A stretch of 9,000 bases of DNA from Porphyrobacter sp. Its GTDB lineage: Bacteria > Pseudomonadota > Alphaproteobacteria > Sphingomonadales > Sphingomonadaceae. Numbering within the stretch: position 1 is the first letter of the stretch; every line of letters begins with the position of its first letter. The notes beneath the pieces were generated by a model. The model made no database searches. It saw only the letters and a list, made by a program, of their open reading frames with translations, and had not been told where the DNA came from. The stretch is taken from the NCBI GenBank assembly GCA_021732945.1, contig JAKFWB010000124.1, positions 1 through 9,000 on the forward strand, written 5' to 3'. Both the position numbers and the translations under genes were made by a program. This document shows, in pieces, positions 1 through 6,256 of this stretch.

Positions 1-1
1 C

Positions 2-1219
2 CGGGATATGCGTGAAGCGTCTTGATTTTACGGCCAAAGCGCCCATGTCTTTCTGGGCTGGCTAGAGAACCGAATGGGCCTGAAGGGCGAGGACAAACGC
101 CCCAATCCCTCAGGCGCCGAGGCTGATGGCATAGAAATCGTAACCTGGCATGGTTCCAAGGGGCGCGAATGGCCGGTCGTCGTGGTAGCCTGCCTAGATC
201 AGAAGCATGATCCGCGTGGCGGTTCCTTCTCCACCTGCTTTCCAGGTTTTGACGATCTCGACCGTGTCATAGAGGCGGCCACGCTTGCATATGCGCCAGC
301 TTTTGCGGCGCCTGAGACGACCGAGCGGTTTTTGGCACGCCTGCGTCCAGAGGCGGATGAGACGACGCGTCGGCTGCTTTATGTGGCGCTGACACGCGCG
401 CGTAACCGGCTGATCCTTGAATGGCCGCAAGATGATGGTGCAGACGAACCACCTTTCCCGATCACCGCACGCAGATTGATGGATGAGCGCGGTGGCTTGA
501 GCCTTGGGGCGAACACTGTCTATCTGGGGGGGGCAGAGCTTCTTTGCAAAGGTCCATTCTCTTCAAGCTGGCGTGCCGCCGTGCTTCAACGAGGAAGCTG
601 TCAATGCAGCAGGTGACAAGCGGGAACCGCGTTTTGCCGTGATCGAGCAAGGGATTGAACCTGCCATTGCGATTGTCTCGCCTTCAAAAGCACTGGAAAC
701 GGTGCGTGGCATGCCGATGACCGTAACGACTTCACAAATCGCTCCGGGTTGTCGGGTCGAAGGTGAGGAATTGTCGCTCGCTACCGACAAAGGTACTGCG
801 ATCCACGAGGCTTTGCGGATCTTGTTGCAGCGTCCGGATCTAGCTCATCGCGTAGCCGCGCATTGTCGCCTCTCCCCTGCGGATGTGGAAGGACTGGGAC
901 AGCAGGCGCAGGGGCTGGCGAAGGCGCTCGCGGAGTTGGGCTACCCCGATTTGCACATCGAACAGCACCTCGAAATTGCACTAAGCGATGGCGGCACTCT
1001 GAACGCCATAATCGACCTTATTGCCGAGGGGCCCGATGGCTACCTCATCGTCGATCACAAGAGCGGCGCCGTGGATGACCATGCCGAGCGCATGGCGACC
1101 TATTGGCCACAGCTCGCTGCCTACGCTGAGGCGTCGAAGCAGCAGGCGAGAAGCCGGTAAAGGGAACATCGATCTTTTGGACCGACACTGGCGAACTAAC
1201 CCTCGCCCAAATCGGGTGA
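2..1219 (+). pseudogene. UvrD/RecB/AddA-type helicase-nuclease, C-terminal part, interrupted
   Basis: This is the C-terminal third of a single-chain DNA helicase-nuclease of the RecB/AddA type, which unwinds and degrades DNA ends in recombination or defence. The helicase C-domain is visible as VTWHGSKGREWPVVV (about 140-184) and the arginine-finger motif LLYVALTRAR (about 374-403). A PDDEXK_1-like nuclease domain follows: GTAIHEAL (792-815), an Asp at 1014-1016, VDHKSG with Asp and Lys near 1053-1061, then QLAAYAEA. The frame starting at base 2 has a TGA at 23-25, preceded by RDMREAS. It shifts by +1 near the run of eight G at 526-533, and shifts back between about 1135 and 1148. The restored frame ends GTSIFWTDTGELTLAQIG with TGA at 1217-1219, a natural-looking C-terminus for the family. 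The ATG at 504 is therefore not a true start. The 5' part lies outside the window. The lesions indicate a pseudogene, but two 1-base errors in the assembly would explain the frameshifts equally well. Confidence 0.8.
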
Positions 1220-1225
1220 GAGTCC

Positions 1226-1268
1226 AGATGGGCTGCATCCATCTCACGCAGATAGGCCCCTGCTATCT
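1226..1268. repeat. two tandem 19-bp palindromes, 24-bp period
   Basis: AGATGGGCTGCATCCATCT (1226-1244) and AGATAGGCCCCTGCTATCT (1250-1268) are each a 6-bp inverted repeat around a 7-base centre. Their starts are exactly 24 bp apart and they share AGAT...GGC...ATCT. They fill the gap between the converging helicase-nuclease remnant and the ParB-like gene, and the second touches the latter's stop codon. Neither is followed by a T-run on either strand, so intrinsic termination is not well supported. Alternatives are a paired protein-binding site (ParB/parS-like, regulator or recombinase half-sites) or a weak bidirectional RNA hairpin. The palindromes are seen directly; the function is unknown. 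Confidence 0.6.
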
Positions 1269-2230
1269 CAGTCCTGCGGTGCGGGCGTAGCAATCGATCC
1301 GATAGTCTCGATTTCCGCGATCCGCTGAAACTCGGAAAGATATTCCTGCCGATGGTTCGACAGCCAGCGAACGATCCTGACGTTGCTCAGCAGCTTCGCA
1401 ACGTAGCCGCGCGCGAAGGTCAGGTGGAGATTGTCGATACCGTAGCTGTCCTCGACCGATTTCACCTGCGTCTGGAGCGTGGCAAGCTCACGCTCCATCC
1501 GGGAAATCTGCTGGCTGGTGGGGCCGACCAGATCGTTCTTGCGCGCCTTTTTCGCTGGCGCTGTCAGCTGATCTTCCGGCGTTGCTGGGAGGAGCGCGCG
1601 CGCAAAGATCAGCGAATAATTGTTCTGCCCGATCATCAGGTCCGCAGCCTCGATCTGGCGCATGGGCGACATGCGGCGCAGCATGTCGAACACCCTCATC
1701 GAACAATTTGTGTCCTTGAGCATATCCGCTGTCTCGTCGCAGATACCGTCGAGCAGGCGGAAACGCGCGCGGATCGATCCCACCTCCAGGCCGAGCGCGT
1801 CGGCGATCACAGCCTCAGTGACGCCGCGCTCGACGGCTCTGACGATCATGCGGTGCTCCTGCACCGGGGGCAGGCGATTGACGCGCTTGTTGTAGGTGTA
1901 GGTCTCGTCATCATTGGCGACGAGGCACTCTACCGTATCTACGCCAAGCTGCTTCAGCACCTCGATGCGCAGATGACCATCAAGCAGAAAGTACTGCTCG
2001 GCGTTCTTCGGGTTTGGGGCGACGGCAGGGGCTTCCACCAACCCGATGGCTTTGATCGAACTCACGATCTGGGCATATTTGCGGCTCTCCCGCACGCCCT
2101 CTCGCAATGTCTTCAGGGGCACGATCTGGTCGATGCGCACTGCTACAGACTGCCGCTCGAAACCTAGCCGGACACGATTGTCGACGCCGGGATCTGCGGG
2201 CGGGCGTTCTGCTGATGGCCATTCAGTCAT
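1268..2230 (-). CDS. divergent ParB/RepB-like partition protein (second paralogue)
   Basis: A 320-residue ParB-superfamily protein. ParB/RepB proteins bind DNA at specific sites and act in plasmid or chromosome partition. The N-terminal ParB fold covers about residues 27-125, with LLDGHLRIE (82-90) as a degenerate form of the nucleotide-binding GxxR box. The second box, normally ENxxR, is replaced by a region around YNKRVNRL (113-120) lacking the Glu. A helix-turn-helix lies near 137-160 (VTEAVIADALGLEVGSIRAR). The stretch RMSPMRQIEAADLM (186-199) resembles RepB C-terminal regions, and a likely coiled-coil covers 238-262. The start at 2230 is chosen because GGGGGAAA lies just upstream and the ATG overlaps the end of the preceding gene by 8 bases; a longer frame from 2278 would overlap by 56. 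It is the last gene of the recombinase operon. The altered motif suggests CTP use may be lost or changed (inference). Partition of a replicon is not shown, since no ParA or replication gene is present here. Confidence 0.82.
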   Translation of the reverse strand: MTEWPSAERPPADPGVDNRVRLGFERQSVAVRIDQIVPLKTLREGVRESRKYAQIVSSIKAIGLVEAPAVAPNPKNAEQYFLLDGHLRIEVLKQLGVDTVECLVANDDETYTYNKRVNRLPPVQEHRMIVRAVERGVTEAVIADALGLEVGSIRARFRLLDGICDETADMLKDTNCSMRVFDMLRRMSPMRQIEAADLMIGQNNYSLIFARALLPATPEDQLTAPAKKARKNDLVGPTSQQISRMERELATLQTQVKSVEDSYGIDNLHLTFARGYVAKLLSNVRIVRWLSNHRQEYLSEFQRIAEIETIGSIATPAPQD

Positions 2231-3122
2231 CAGTTTCCCCCGCGATCCGCATGGCCAGCGCCCGGGGCATCGTTTCAAGCCCTTCCGCCCTCAGCAGGGT
2301 TAGAAACCCGTCGTCGGTGAGCAAATCCTTGATCGCCTCGACAATGAAGAGAAGGCGGGTTTGCGTGAAATCAGATTTCTTCACAAGCAGACGCTGCTTT
2401 TCTGCCTCGCGCTGATAGACCTGCATCAGGTCGCCGGCCGTAAGCTTGCGATTAGTGCCTTTCCTGCCAAACTTTCCTGACGTCATAGACTTGCTGCGTC
2501 CGCGCATGCGGAGATCGAGAAGTCTGCGAACCGATGCCAGCTTCTTGCCGCGCAGTTTGCCTGTCTCATAGGCATCGAGAAGCAGGTTTTGCGCCTCTTC
2601 GCTTTCGGCGCGCGAGATTTCCATGGCAAGGCTGATGGGGATCAGCCCTGTCTCGACAGCCGACAGCAACCTCTCCTCACCGCGCTCGAGCAGGGTCACG
2701 ATCATGCTGACCCACCCACTGGTGATGCCGATTTTGCGGGAGATCTCAGCTTCGGTGTAGCCGCGTTTCCGCAGGGCACCGATCTCGTTCATGACGTCGA
2801 TCGGGCGCTGCACGCGGCGGGCAATGTTCTCCACCAGGCTCATGACGAGGCATTCGCTCTCGCTGGCTTCAATCACGACCGCCGGTATCTCGGTCTGGCC
2901 GAGCATCTGGAAAGCCTCAAGCCGCCCTTCGCCGCAGACCAGATCGTAGCGAGTGCCGCCCGGACCATCATGCTTGCTGACCGTGATCGGACGCTTGAGG
3001 CCGATGGTCTCGATATTGTTCACGATCTCACGGTGCTGACGCTTGTTGCGCGCCCTGGGGTTGAGCACGGTAATCCGCGAAATCGGGATCAGCTCGATGG
3101 TCTGGGGGCGGGTGACGGTCAT
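2223..3122 (-). CDS. ParB/RepB-like partition protein (first paralogue)
   Basis: A 299-residue ParB-superfamily protein with clear conserved boxes: GLKRPITV (41-48), CGEGRLEAFQMLG (63-75, the GxxR box) and SLVENIARR (95-103, the ENxxR box). These boxes bind CTP in characterised ParB clamps. A helix-turn-helix follows at about 121-142 (GYTEAEISRKIGITSGWVSM). The C-terminal part (about 195-290), with EKQRLLVKKSDFTQTRLLF, resembles the RepB C-terminal domain of alphaproteobacterial partition proteins. The start ATG shares its A with the last base of the recombinase TGA (sequence TGATG), and GGAGG lies 7 bases upstream, so translation is probably coupled. The gene is complete, with no lesions. 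It could bind sites near the recombinase to organise recombination, or partition the element; the sequence does not decide which. It differs strongly from the following ParB-like protein, so this is not a recent duplication. Confidence 0.87.
   Translation of the reverse strand: MTVTRPQTIELIPISRITVLNPRARNKRQHREIVNNIETIGLKRPITVSKHDGPGGTRYDLVCGEGRLEAFQMLGQTEIPAVVIEASESECLVMSLVENIARRVQRPIDVMNEIGALRKRGYTEAEISRKIGITSGWVSMIVTLLERGEERLLSAVETGLIPISLAMEISRAESEEAQNLLLDAYETGKLRGKKLASVRRLLDLRMRGRSKSMTSGKFGRKGTNRKLTAGDLMQVYQREAEKQRLLVKKSDFTQTRLLFIVEAIKDLLTDDGFLTLLRAEGLETMPRALAMRIAGETDD
2234..2241 (-). promoter_or_regulatory. ribosome binding site of second ParB-like gene
   Basis: GGGGGAAA on the minus strand, with its G-run ending 6 bases before the ATG at 2230, favours that start over the ATG/GTG-type start at 2278 inside the preceding gene. 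Confidence 0.6.
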
Positions 3123-4771
3123 CAGGCAGCCTCCGCAACTCTGACAGGCGCTGCGATCTCGTAGAAGAAATCGAGGGCGTCGAACCGGTAGACATCGAGC
3201 AGCAGGTCGTTGTCCTCGGCGAGCCGCACCCGTTCGGCCGCAACATCTAACCTAGGGAAGAGATAGTAGTCGAAGGGCTGCCGGTTGCCGGCGTCCATAC
3301 GGACCACGAGGGTGATGTCCGGCATCTTGGAGGTGTCGAAGCGGATCTTCCAGCGCAGCAGACCCGTCGGCGTGGGCGTGCAACGAACGATGACGACGGA
3401 CAGGCTGAACTCATCGTTCACGATGACCCGGTCAGTCTCCAGATCCTGCCATGCTTCACTGCCCTGTGCTTTCAGGCCTTCGAGGACCTCGCGAAGAATG
3501 TCCGGGTGTAGCCGGCGTAGTGCACGATTGACCGCGAGGTAGCGATAGTCGCGATCCGGCGAATAGCCGACCAAGCTGTAGGCCCGCAGCAAGCTGCCAA
3601 ACCGCGACGAATAGGCGCTGCTGGAGGGCAGGCCCTCACACTCGTCGATGATGATCCCCGATAGCAGGCCCTTGCTTTCGTAGACCGTGCGCAGCGCGTC
3701 GATCATTTCGGCATCGGACAGCCTGAAGGACCGTGCGCCGACGAGAGCCTGCGCAGCATCGAACAGGTCGCGTTCGACGATCGCCTCGAAGGCGCCGGGG
3801 CTACGGATCCACATTTCGGGGTCGTTGCGGACCCGCTTCTTCTTCAGCTTGAACGACTGCCGGTTCCAGACATTGTCGCCGACGTACTTGCCGTTGATGA
3901 GCACCTGATGGACCGTGCCCCGCGTCCACGCTCGCCCCAGATCCGTGACGATCCCTCGGCTGTTGAGGTCATCCGCGATTTCGCGCTCGGTCAGCCCGTC
4001 GTGGACGAAAGCGGCGTATACGCTGCGAACAATGGCGATTTCCTCCTCCGGGCCGGGCGTCAAAATCACCCGGTCGGTCTGGATGCTCTTGTGCTCGCCC
4101 CGAGTGAGCACGCCCTTGGTCGTGCCCGTTTCGTCGATCAGGGTCCGGCGAAGCCCGAACCCGGCAGGTCCGCCTTGGCGGTATCCTTTCTCGATCAGCC
4201 GTCCTTGCCCCGCGAAGACCTTCGTCGACAGCTCCCGGCTGTACTCCCCGGCCATCGCACGCTTGACGCCCTTCACGATGGTCGAGACCGGGCTCCCGTC
4301 ATTCTCGAACTGCTCCGCGCAATACTGCACGGCGATCCCGGCGCGCTTGCAGATGTACTCGTAATAAGCGCTTTCGTCGGCGTCCTGGAACCGGCCCCAG
4401 CGGCTGATGTCGTACACCAGAACCATCGTATAGTCGGCGGCACCGTTCTGGACGTCGTCGATCAGTTGCTTGAGAGCGTCGCGGCCTTCGATCTTCAGGC
4501 CGCTTTTCCCGGCATCGGCATAGGTTCGCACGATCTCGATCCCGCGTGCGGCGGCATAGTGCCGGATCGCATCAGCCTGGTTCTCGGTCGAGTATTTCTG
4601 GTGGTCAGTCGACATGCGAACATATTCTGCCGCGCGGACGAGCCGCGGCGCCTGTTCCCTGCTGTCACTGTCGTCGTAGCCCCAATCCTTCAATTTCCGC
4701 CCTTTCGATGACGATGCTGCCGTGGCCAGGGCGACCAACCGCTGCAGCGCGAACCACGGACAATCCGCCAT
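3122..4771 (-). CDS. large serine recombinase without visible zinc ribbon
   Basis: A 549-residue site-specific DNA recombinase of the resolvase/invertase superfamily, the type that integrates or excises mobile elements through a 5'-phosphoserine link. The catalytic domain is at about 46-190, with AAEYVRMSTDHQ placing the nucleophile at Ser54. Further catalytic-fold residues lie in GKSGLKIEGRDALKQL and VYDISRWGR. A recombinase (PF07508-like) DNA-binding domain follows at about 200-320, with LTEREIADDLNSRGI and WTRGTVHQVLINGKYVGDNV. The usual C-terminal zinc ribbon with paired Cys is absent. In its place are a segment around PSSSAYSSRFGSLLRAYSL and an acidic, hydrophobic C-terminus that I cannot assign. 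The first 44 residues are not conserved-looking and the true start may be downstream, for example a TTG at Leu27; 4771 is the longest frame. It heads the operon with the two ParB-like genes and diverges from the helix-turn-helix gene. No lesions are seen. Target sites are not identifiable from one window. Confidence 0.92.
   Translation of the reverse strand: MADCPWFALQRLVALATAASSSKGRKLKDWGYDDSDSREQAPRLVRAAEYVRMSTDHQKYSTENQADAIRHYAAARGIEIVRTYADAGKSGLKIEGRDALKQLIDDVQNGAADYTMVLVYDISRWGRFQDADESAYYEYICKRAGIAVQYCAEQFENDGSPVSTIVKGVKRAMAGEYSRELSTKVFAGQGRLIEKGYRQGGPAGFGLRRTLIDETGTTKGVLTRGEHKSIQTDRVILTPGPEEEIAIVRSVYAAFVHDGLTEREIADDLNSRGIVTDLGRAWTRGTVHQVLINGKYVGDNVWNRQSFKLKKKRVRNDPEMWIRSPGAFEAIVERDLFDAAQALVGARSFRLSDAEMIDALRTVYESKGLLSGIIIDECEGLPSSSAYSSRFGSLLRAYSLVGYSPDRDYRYLAVNRALRRLHPDILREVLEGLKAQGSEAWQDLETDRVIVNDEFSLSVVIVRCTPTPTGLLRWKIRFDTSKMPDITLVVRMDAGNRQPFDYYLFPRLDVAAERVRLAEDNDLLLDVYRFDALDFFYEIAAPVRVAEAA
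3130..3134 (-). promoter_or_regulatory. ribosome binding site of first ParB-like gene
   Basis: GGAGG on the minus strand, inside the recombinase 3' end and 7 bases before the ATG at 3122, fixes that start and supports coupled translation through the TGATG junction. Confidence 0.75.
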
Positions 4772-4811
4772 CCCCGCACTTTCACCAGTGTAGGCCGGAG
4801 AGGAGCGGAAG
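4772..4811. promoter_or_regulatory. short divergent intergenic region
   Basis: Only 40 bp separate the annotated start of the recombinase from that of the helix-turn-helix gene. AGGAG at 4801-4805, 6 bases before the ATG at 4812, is a good ribosome binding site for the rightward gene. On the minus strand, TACACT (4785-4790) resembles a -10 box, but no matching -35 is seen. If the recombinase starts further inside, the control region is larger (up to about 4640-4811). Binding of either gene product here could switch both directions (inference). Confidence 0.45.
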
Positions 4812-5438
4812 ATGTTGCCGAAAAAGGGCAGGAAGTTGCCGAAGTGGGAAGGAGTACTGGCAGGACGACAGGTCTATGCCGAAACCATCGCTCAGCTATT
4901 GGAGCGCGAGCACGGCGGAACGCACCGTGCTGTCAAGCAGGTGATGAAGCTGACGGATGCCAGCGAGCGGACTGTCAAGCACTGGCTCTCAGGTCAGCAC
5001 GGCCCCGATACTGTCTTCTTTCTGCGCCTTTTGACCAGCTCACCGGTCATCAGGGCATTTGTGATCGGGCTTATCGAAAGCTCGCAAGGGGCGGGTCATG
5101 ATCGCCAGGGAGCAGACCTACAAGCTGCTCGCCGATCATCAAAAACGTCCGATACGCAGCCGCCACGGCAGGATCGGCGTCAGAATGACCGTATAAATGA
5201 CCCTAAAGCTGACCCTATAAATGACCCAATAACCGATGCGCTGAACGGTCGGCAGCGCTGGTTTCTTAGCCGAGTCGCAGCAGGCCATCGGTGCCGTGCA
5301 GCGGACATCTGTAGCCACTGGAAGGTCAGTGCGAAAACCGCGCGACGGGACATTGCCGCGCTCAGCGCAATGGGCTTGATCCGCTTCACAGGTGCGCGCC
5401 GCAACGGACGCTACAAATCCGTTTCTGGGGCAGGATAG
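4812..5438 (+). CDS. two-domain helix-turn-helix DNA-binding protein
   Basis: A 208-residue soluble protein with no name that I recognise. The N-terminal unit (about 20-90) reads YAETIAQLLEREHGGTHRAV then TDASERTVKHWLSGQHGP. It looks like a helix-turn-helix of a small family seen in alphaproteobacterial phage and plasmid regions. The linker (about 92-145) is polar and includes a four-residue repeat of the form N-D-P-I (126-142). The C-terminal unit (about 146-200) looks like a winged helix of DeoR type: CRAADICSHWKVSAKTARRDIAALSAMGLIRF. There is no catalytic motif, signal peptide or membrane segment. It is divergent from the recombinase operon, the classical place for a regulator, so repression of the recombinase or of itself is plausible. 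A replication-initiator-like or accessory recombination role is an alternative, because iteron-like repeats lie inside its own gene. The start is supported by AGGAG 6 bases upstream. Confidence 0.75.
   Translation: MLPKKGRKLPKWEGVLAGRQVYAETIAQLLEREHGGTHRAVKQVMKLTDASERTVKHWLSGQHGPDTVFFLRLLTSSPVIRAFVIGLIESSQGAGHDRQGADLQAARRSSKTSDTQPPRQDRRQNDRINDPKADPINDPITDALNGRQRWFLSRVAAGHRCRAADICSHWKVSAKTARRDIAALSAMGLIRFTGARRNGRYKSVSGAG
4815..4843 (+). repeat. 8-bp direct repeat TTGCCGAA, 21 bp apart
   Basis: TTGCCGAA occurs at 4815-4822 and again at 4836-4843, at the very start of the helix-turn-helix gene and exactly 21 bp apart (two helical turns). It may be an operator for the gene's own product. It also encodes the repeated LPK of the N-terminus, so chance remains possible. 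Confidence 0.35.
5186..5233 (+). repeat. four 12-bp tandem iteron-like repeats
   Basis: The copies are TGACCGTATAAA (5186), TGACCCTAAAGC (5198), TGACCCTATAAA (5210) and TGACCCAATAAC (5222), in perfect 12-bp register. All share TGACC, and the first and third differ by one base. They are AT-rich against GC-rich surroundings. Because 12 is a multiple of 3 they keep the frame and encode a four-residue peptide repeat in the linker of the helix-turn-helix protein. They could be protein-binding iterons, or simply an expanded linker. The two TATAAA blocks lack convincing -35 boxes. Confidence 0.7.
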
Positions 5439-5515
5439 TCCGGGCGGATTTCAAACTGATCCTTGAAGCTGAGACCCATAGAAAGTGGAGAGGGAGGGTG
5501 GTGTCGAACTCAGCG

Positions 5516-5521
5516 AAGGAA
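5516..5521 (+). promoter_or_regulatory. ribosome binding site deciding start at 5528
   Basis: AAGGAA ends 6 bases before the ATG at 5528. An alternative GTG pair at 5498/5501 also has a purine-rich leader (GGAGAGGGAGG), so the start is not fully settled. Confidence 0.5.
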
Positions 5522-5527
5522 ATCGAC

Positions 5528-6256
5528 ATGCCCCTCTATCCCATCGATATCGACAAGCGCCTCAAGGCCCTGCAGCATCAGGCGCGGTACGAAGCGGAGG
5601 GCGCGCCCTACGTCGTCTATGCTCTTCTCGATCCTGGTGACCCCGGCGTGCAGTTTGCAGAGGGTCCGTTCAACGGCATCCCGTTCTATGTCGGGCAGAG
5701 CTGCGAAATCGAGCGTCGACTGCGCCGGCATTTCCGAAAGTCGCAAAAGCTCAACCCTGACTCCCAAATGGTCCATCGGCACATTGCTGGGTTGTTTGCC
5801 ATCGGTCGATTGCCCCGGCTCGCCATTCTCGAGATAGCACGGACGCGAAGCCAAAGCCTGATGGCGGAATTGCGTTGGGGCCAGCGGCTGATGCGCGACG
5901 GGTACGAGCTGGCGAACACCAGCCCTGATATAGGCCGGATCATGGGCGTCGACGAACTGACTGCCTGGCTGGATTTCCGTCGGTCATCGATGCTCGCCAG
6001 CGAGGCAGCACGGGAGGGCGTCGTCATTGTTCACAACTGCACATGTGGACATGTGAGAAGGTGGATCGACCCAGCGGACTACGCGGTGTGTTGGCCCAAG
6101 CGGTTGCGGGTCTCGAAGATTGCCAATCGAACGCAACAATGCCCCGGCTGCGGCGAGGATTGCGAATGGTGGCTGGATGATCGCGATTTACTCGCGTCGA
6201 CGTCTGGCGCGAGCTACGTGAATACCTGTTCCAGCTTGGCCTTACGTCGCGCATGA
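5528..6256 (+). CDS. GIY-YIG-fold nuclease-like protein with Cys-rich C-terminus
   Basis: A 242-residue protein from the ATG at 5528 (252 if GTG 5498 is used). The N-terminal half fits the GIY-YIG nuclease fold, which cuts DNA with one metal ion. YVVYALLD (28-35) is the GIY strand and IPFYVGQS (51-58) the YIG strand. Arg63/Arg64 lie in IERRLRRHF, Glu114 in LMAELRWGQRLMRDGYELAN is the expected metal ligand, and Asn130 ends the core. The distance from the GIY to the YIG Tyr (23 residues) is longer than usual because of a loop of about 8-10 residues. The C-terminal third has CTC (171-173), Cys188, CPGC (205-208) and Cys212, a likely zinc-binding module that could bind DNA. Substrate and role are unknown; a mobile-element or defence nuclease would suit the neighbourhood. 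It lies 89 bp after the helix-turn-helix gene, so co-transcription is possible. Its last 43 bases overlap the metallopeptidase gene tail to tail. Confidence 0.75.
   Translation: MPLYPIDIDKRLKALQHQARYEAEGAPYVVYALLDPGDPGVQFAEGPFNGIPFYVGQSCEIERRLRRHFRKSQKLNPDSQMVHRHIAGLFAIGRLPRLAILEIARTRSQSLMAELRWGQRLMRDGYELANTSPDIGRIMGVDELTAWLDFRRSSMLASEAAREGVVIVHNCTCGHVRRWIDPADYAVCWPKRLRVSKIANRTQQCPGCGEDCEWWLDDRDLLASTSGASYVNTCSSLALRRA

Noticed and set aside
504..1160. A separate small nuclease gene starting at ATG 504
   Set aside because: The nuclease domain directly continues the helicase frame across the G-run, and its apparent end at 1160 is also a frameshift product, so it is part of one larger gene.
1220..1267. 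Bidirectional intrinsic terminator
   Set aside because: The hairpins are real as inverted repeats, but stems are only 6 bp and no T-run follows on either strand.
1352..2167. Long open frame on the + strand opposite the second ParB-like gene
   Set aside because: It is antisense to a frame with clear ParB features, has no recognisable domain, and its length is explained by GC-rich codon bias.
2231..2278. N-terminal extension of the second ParB-like protein
   Set aside because: The extension is Cys/Arg/Trp-rich, overlaps the preceding gene by 56 bases, and a good ribosome binding site precedes the ATG at 2230.
3908..4711. 267-residue open frame on the + strand opposite the recombinase
   Set aside because: It lies opposite the catalytic domain and has no family features; it is a shadow of the opposite strand.
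5450..5467. Inverted repeat TTCAA...TTGAA before the GIY-YIG gene
   Set aside because: Arms of 5 bp are expected by chance, and no promoter elements with proper spacing are associated with it.
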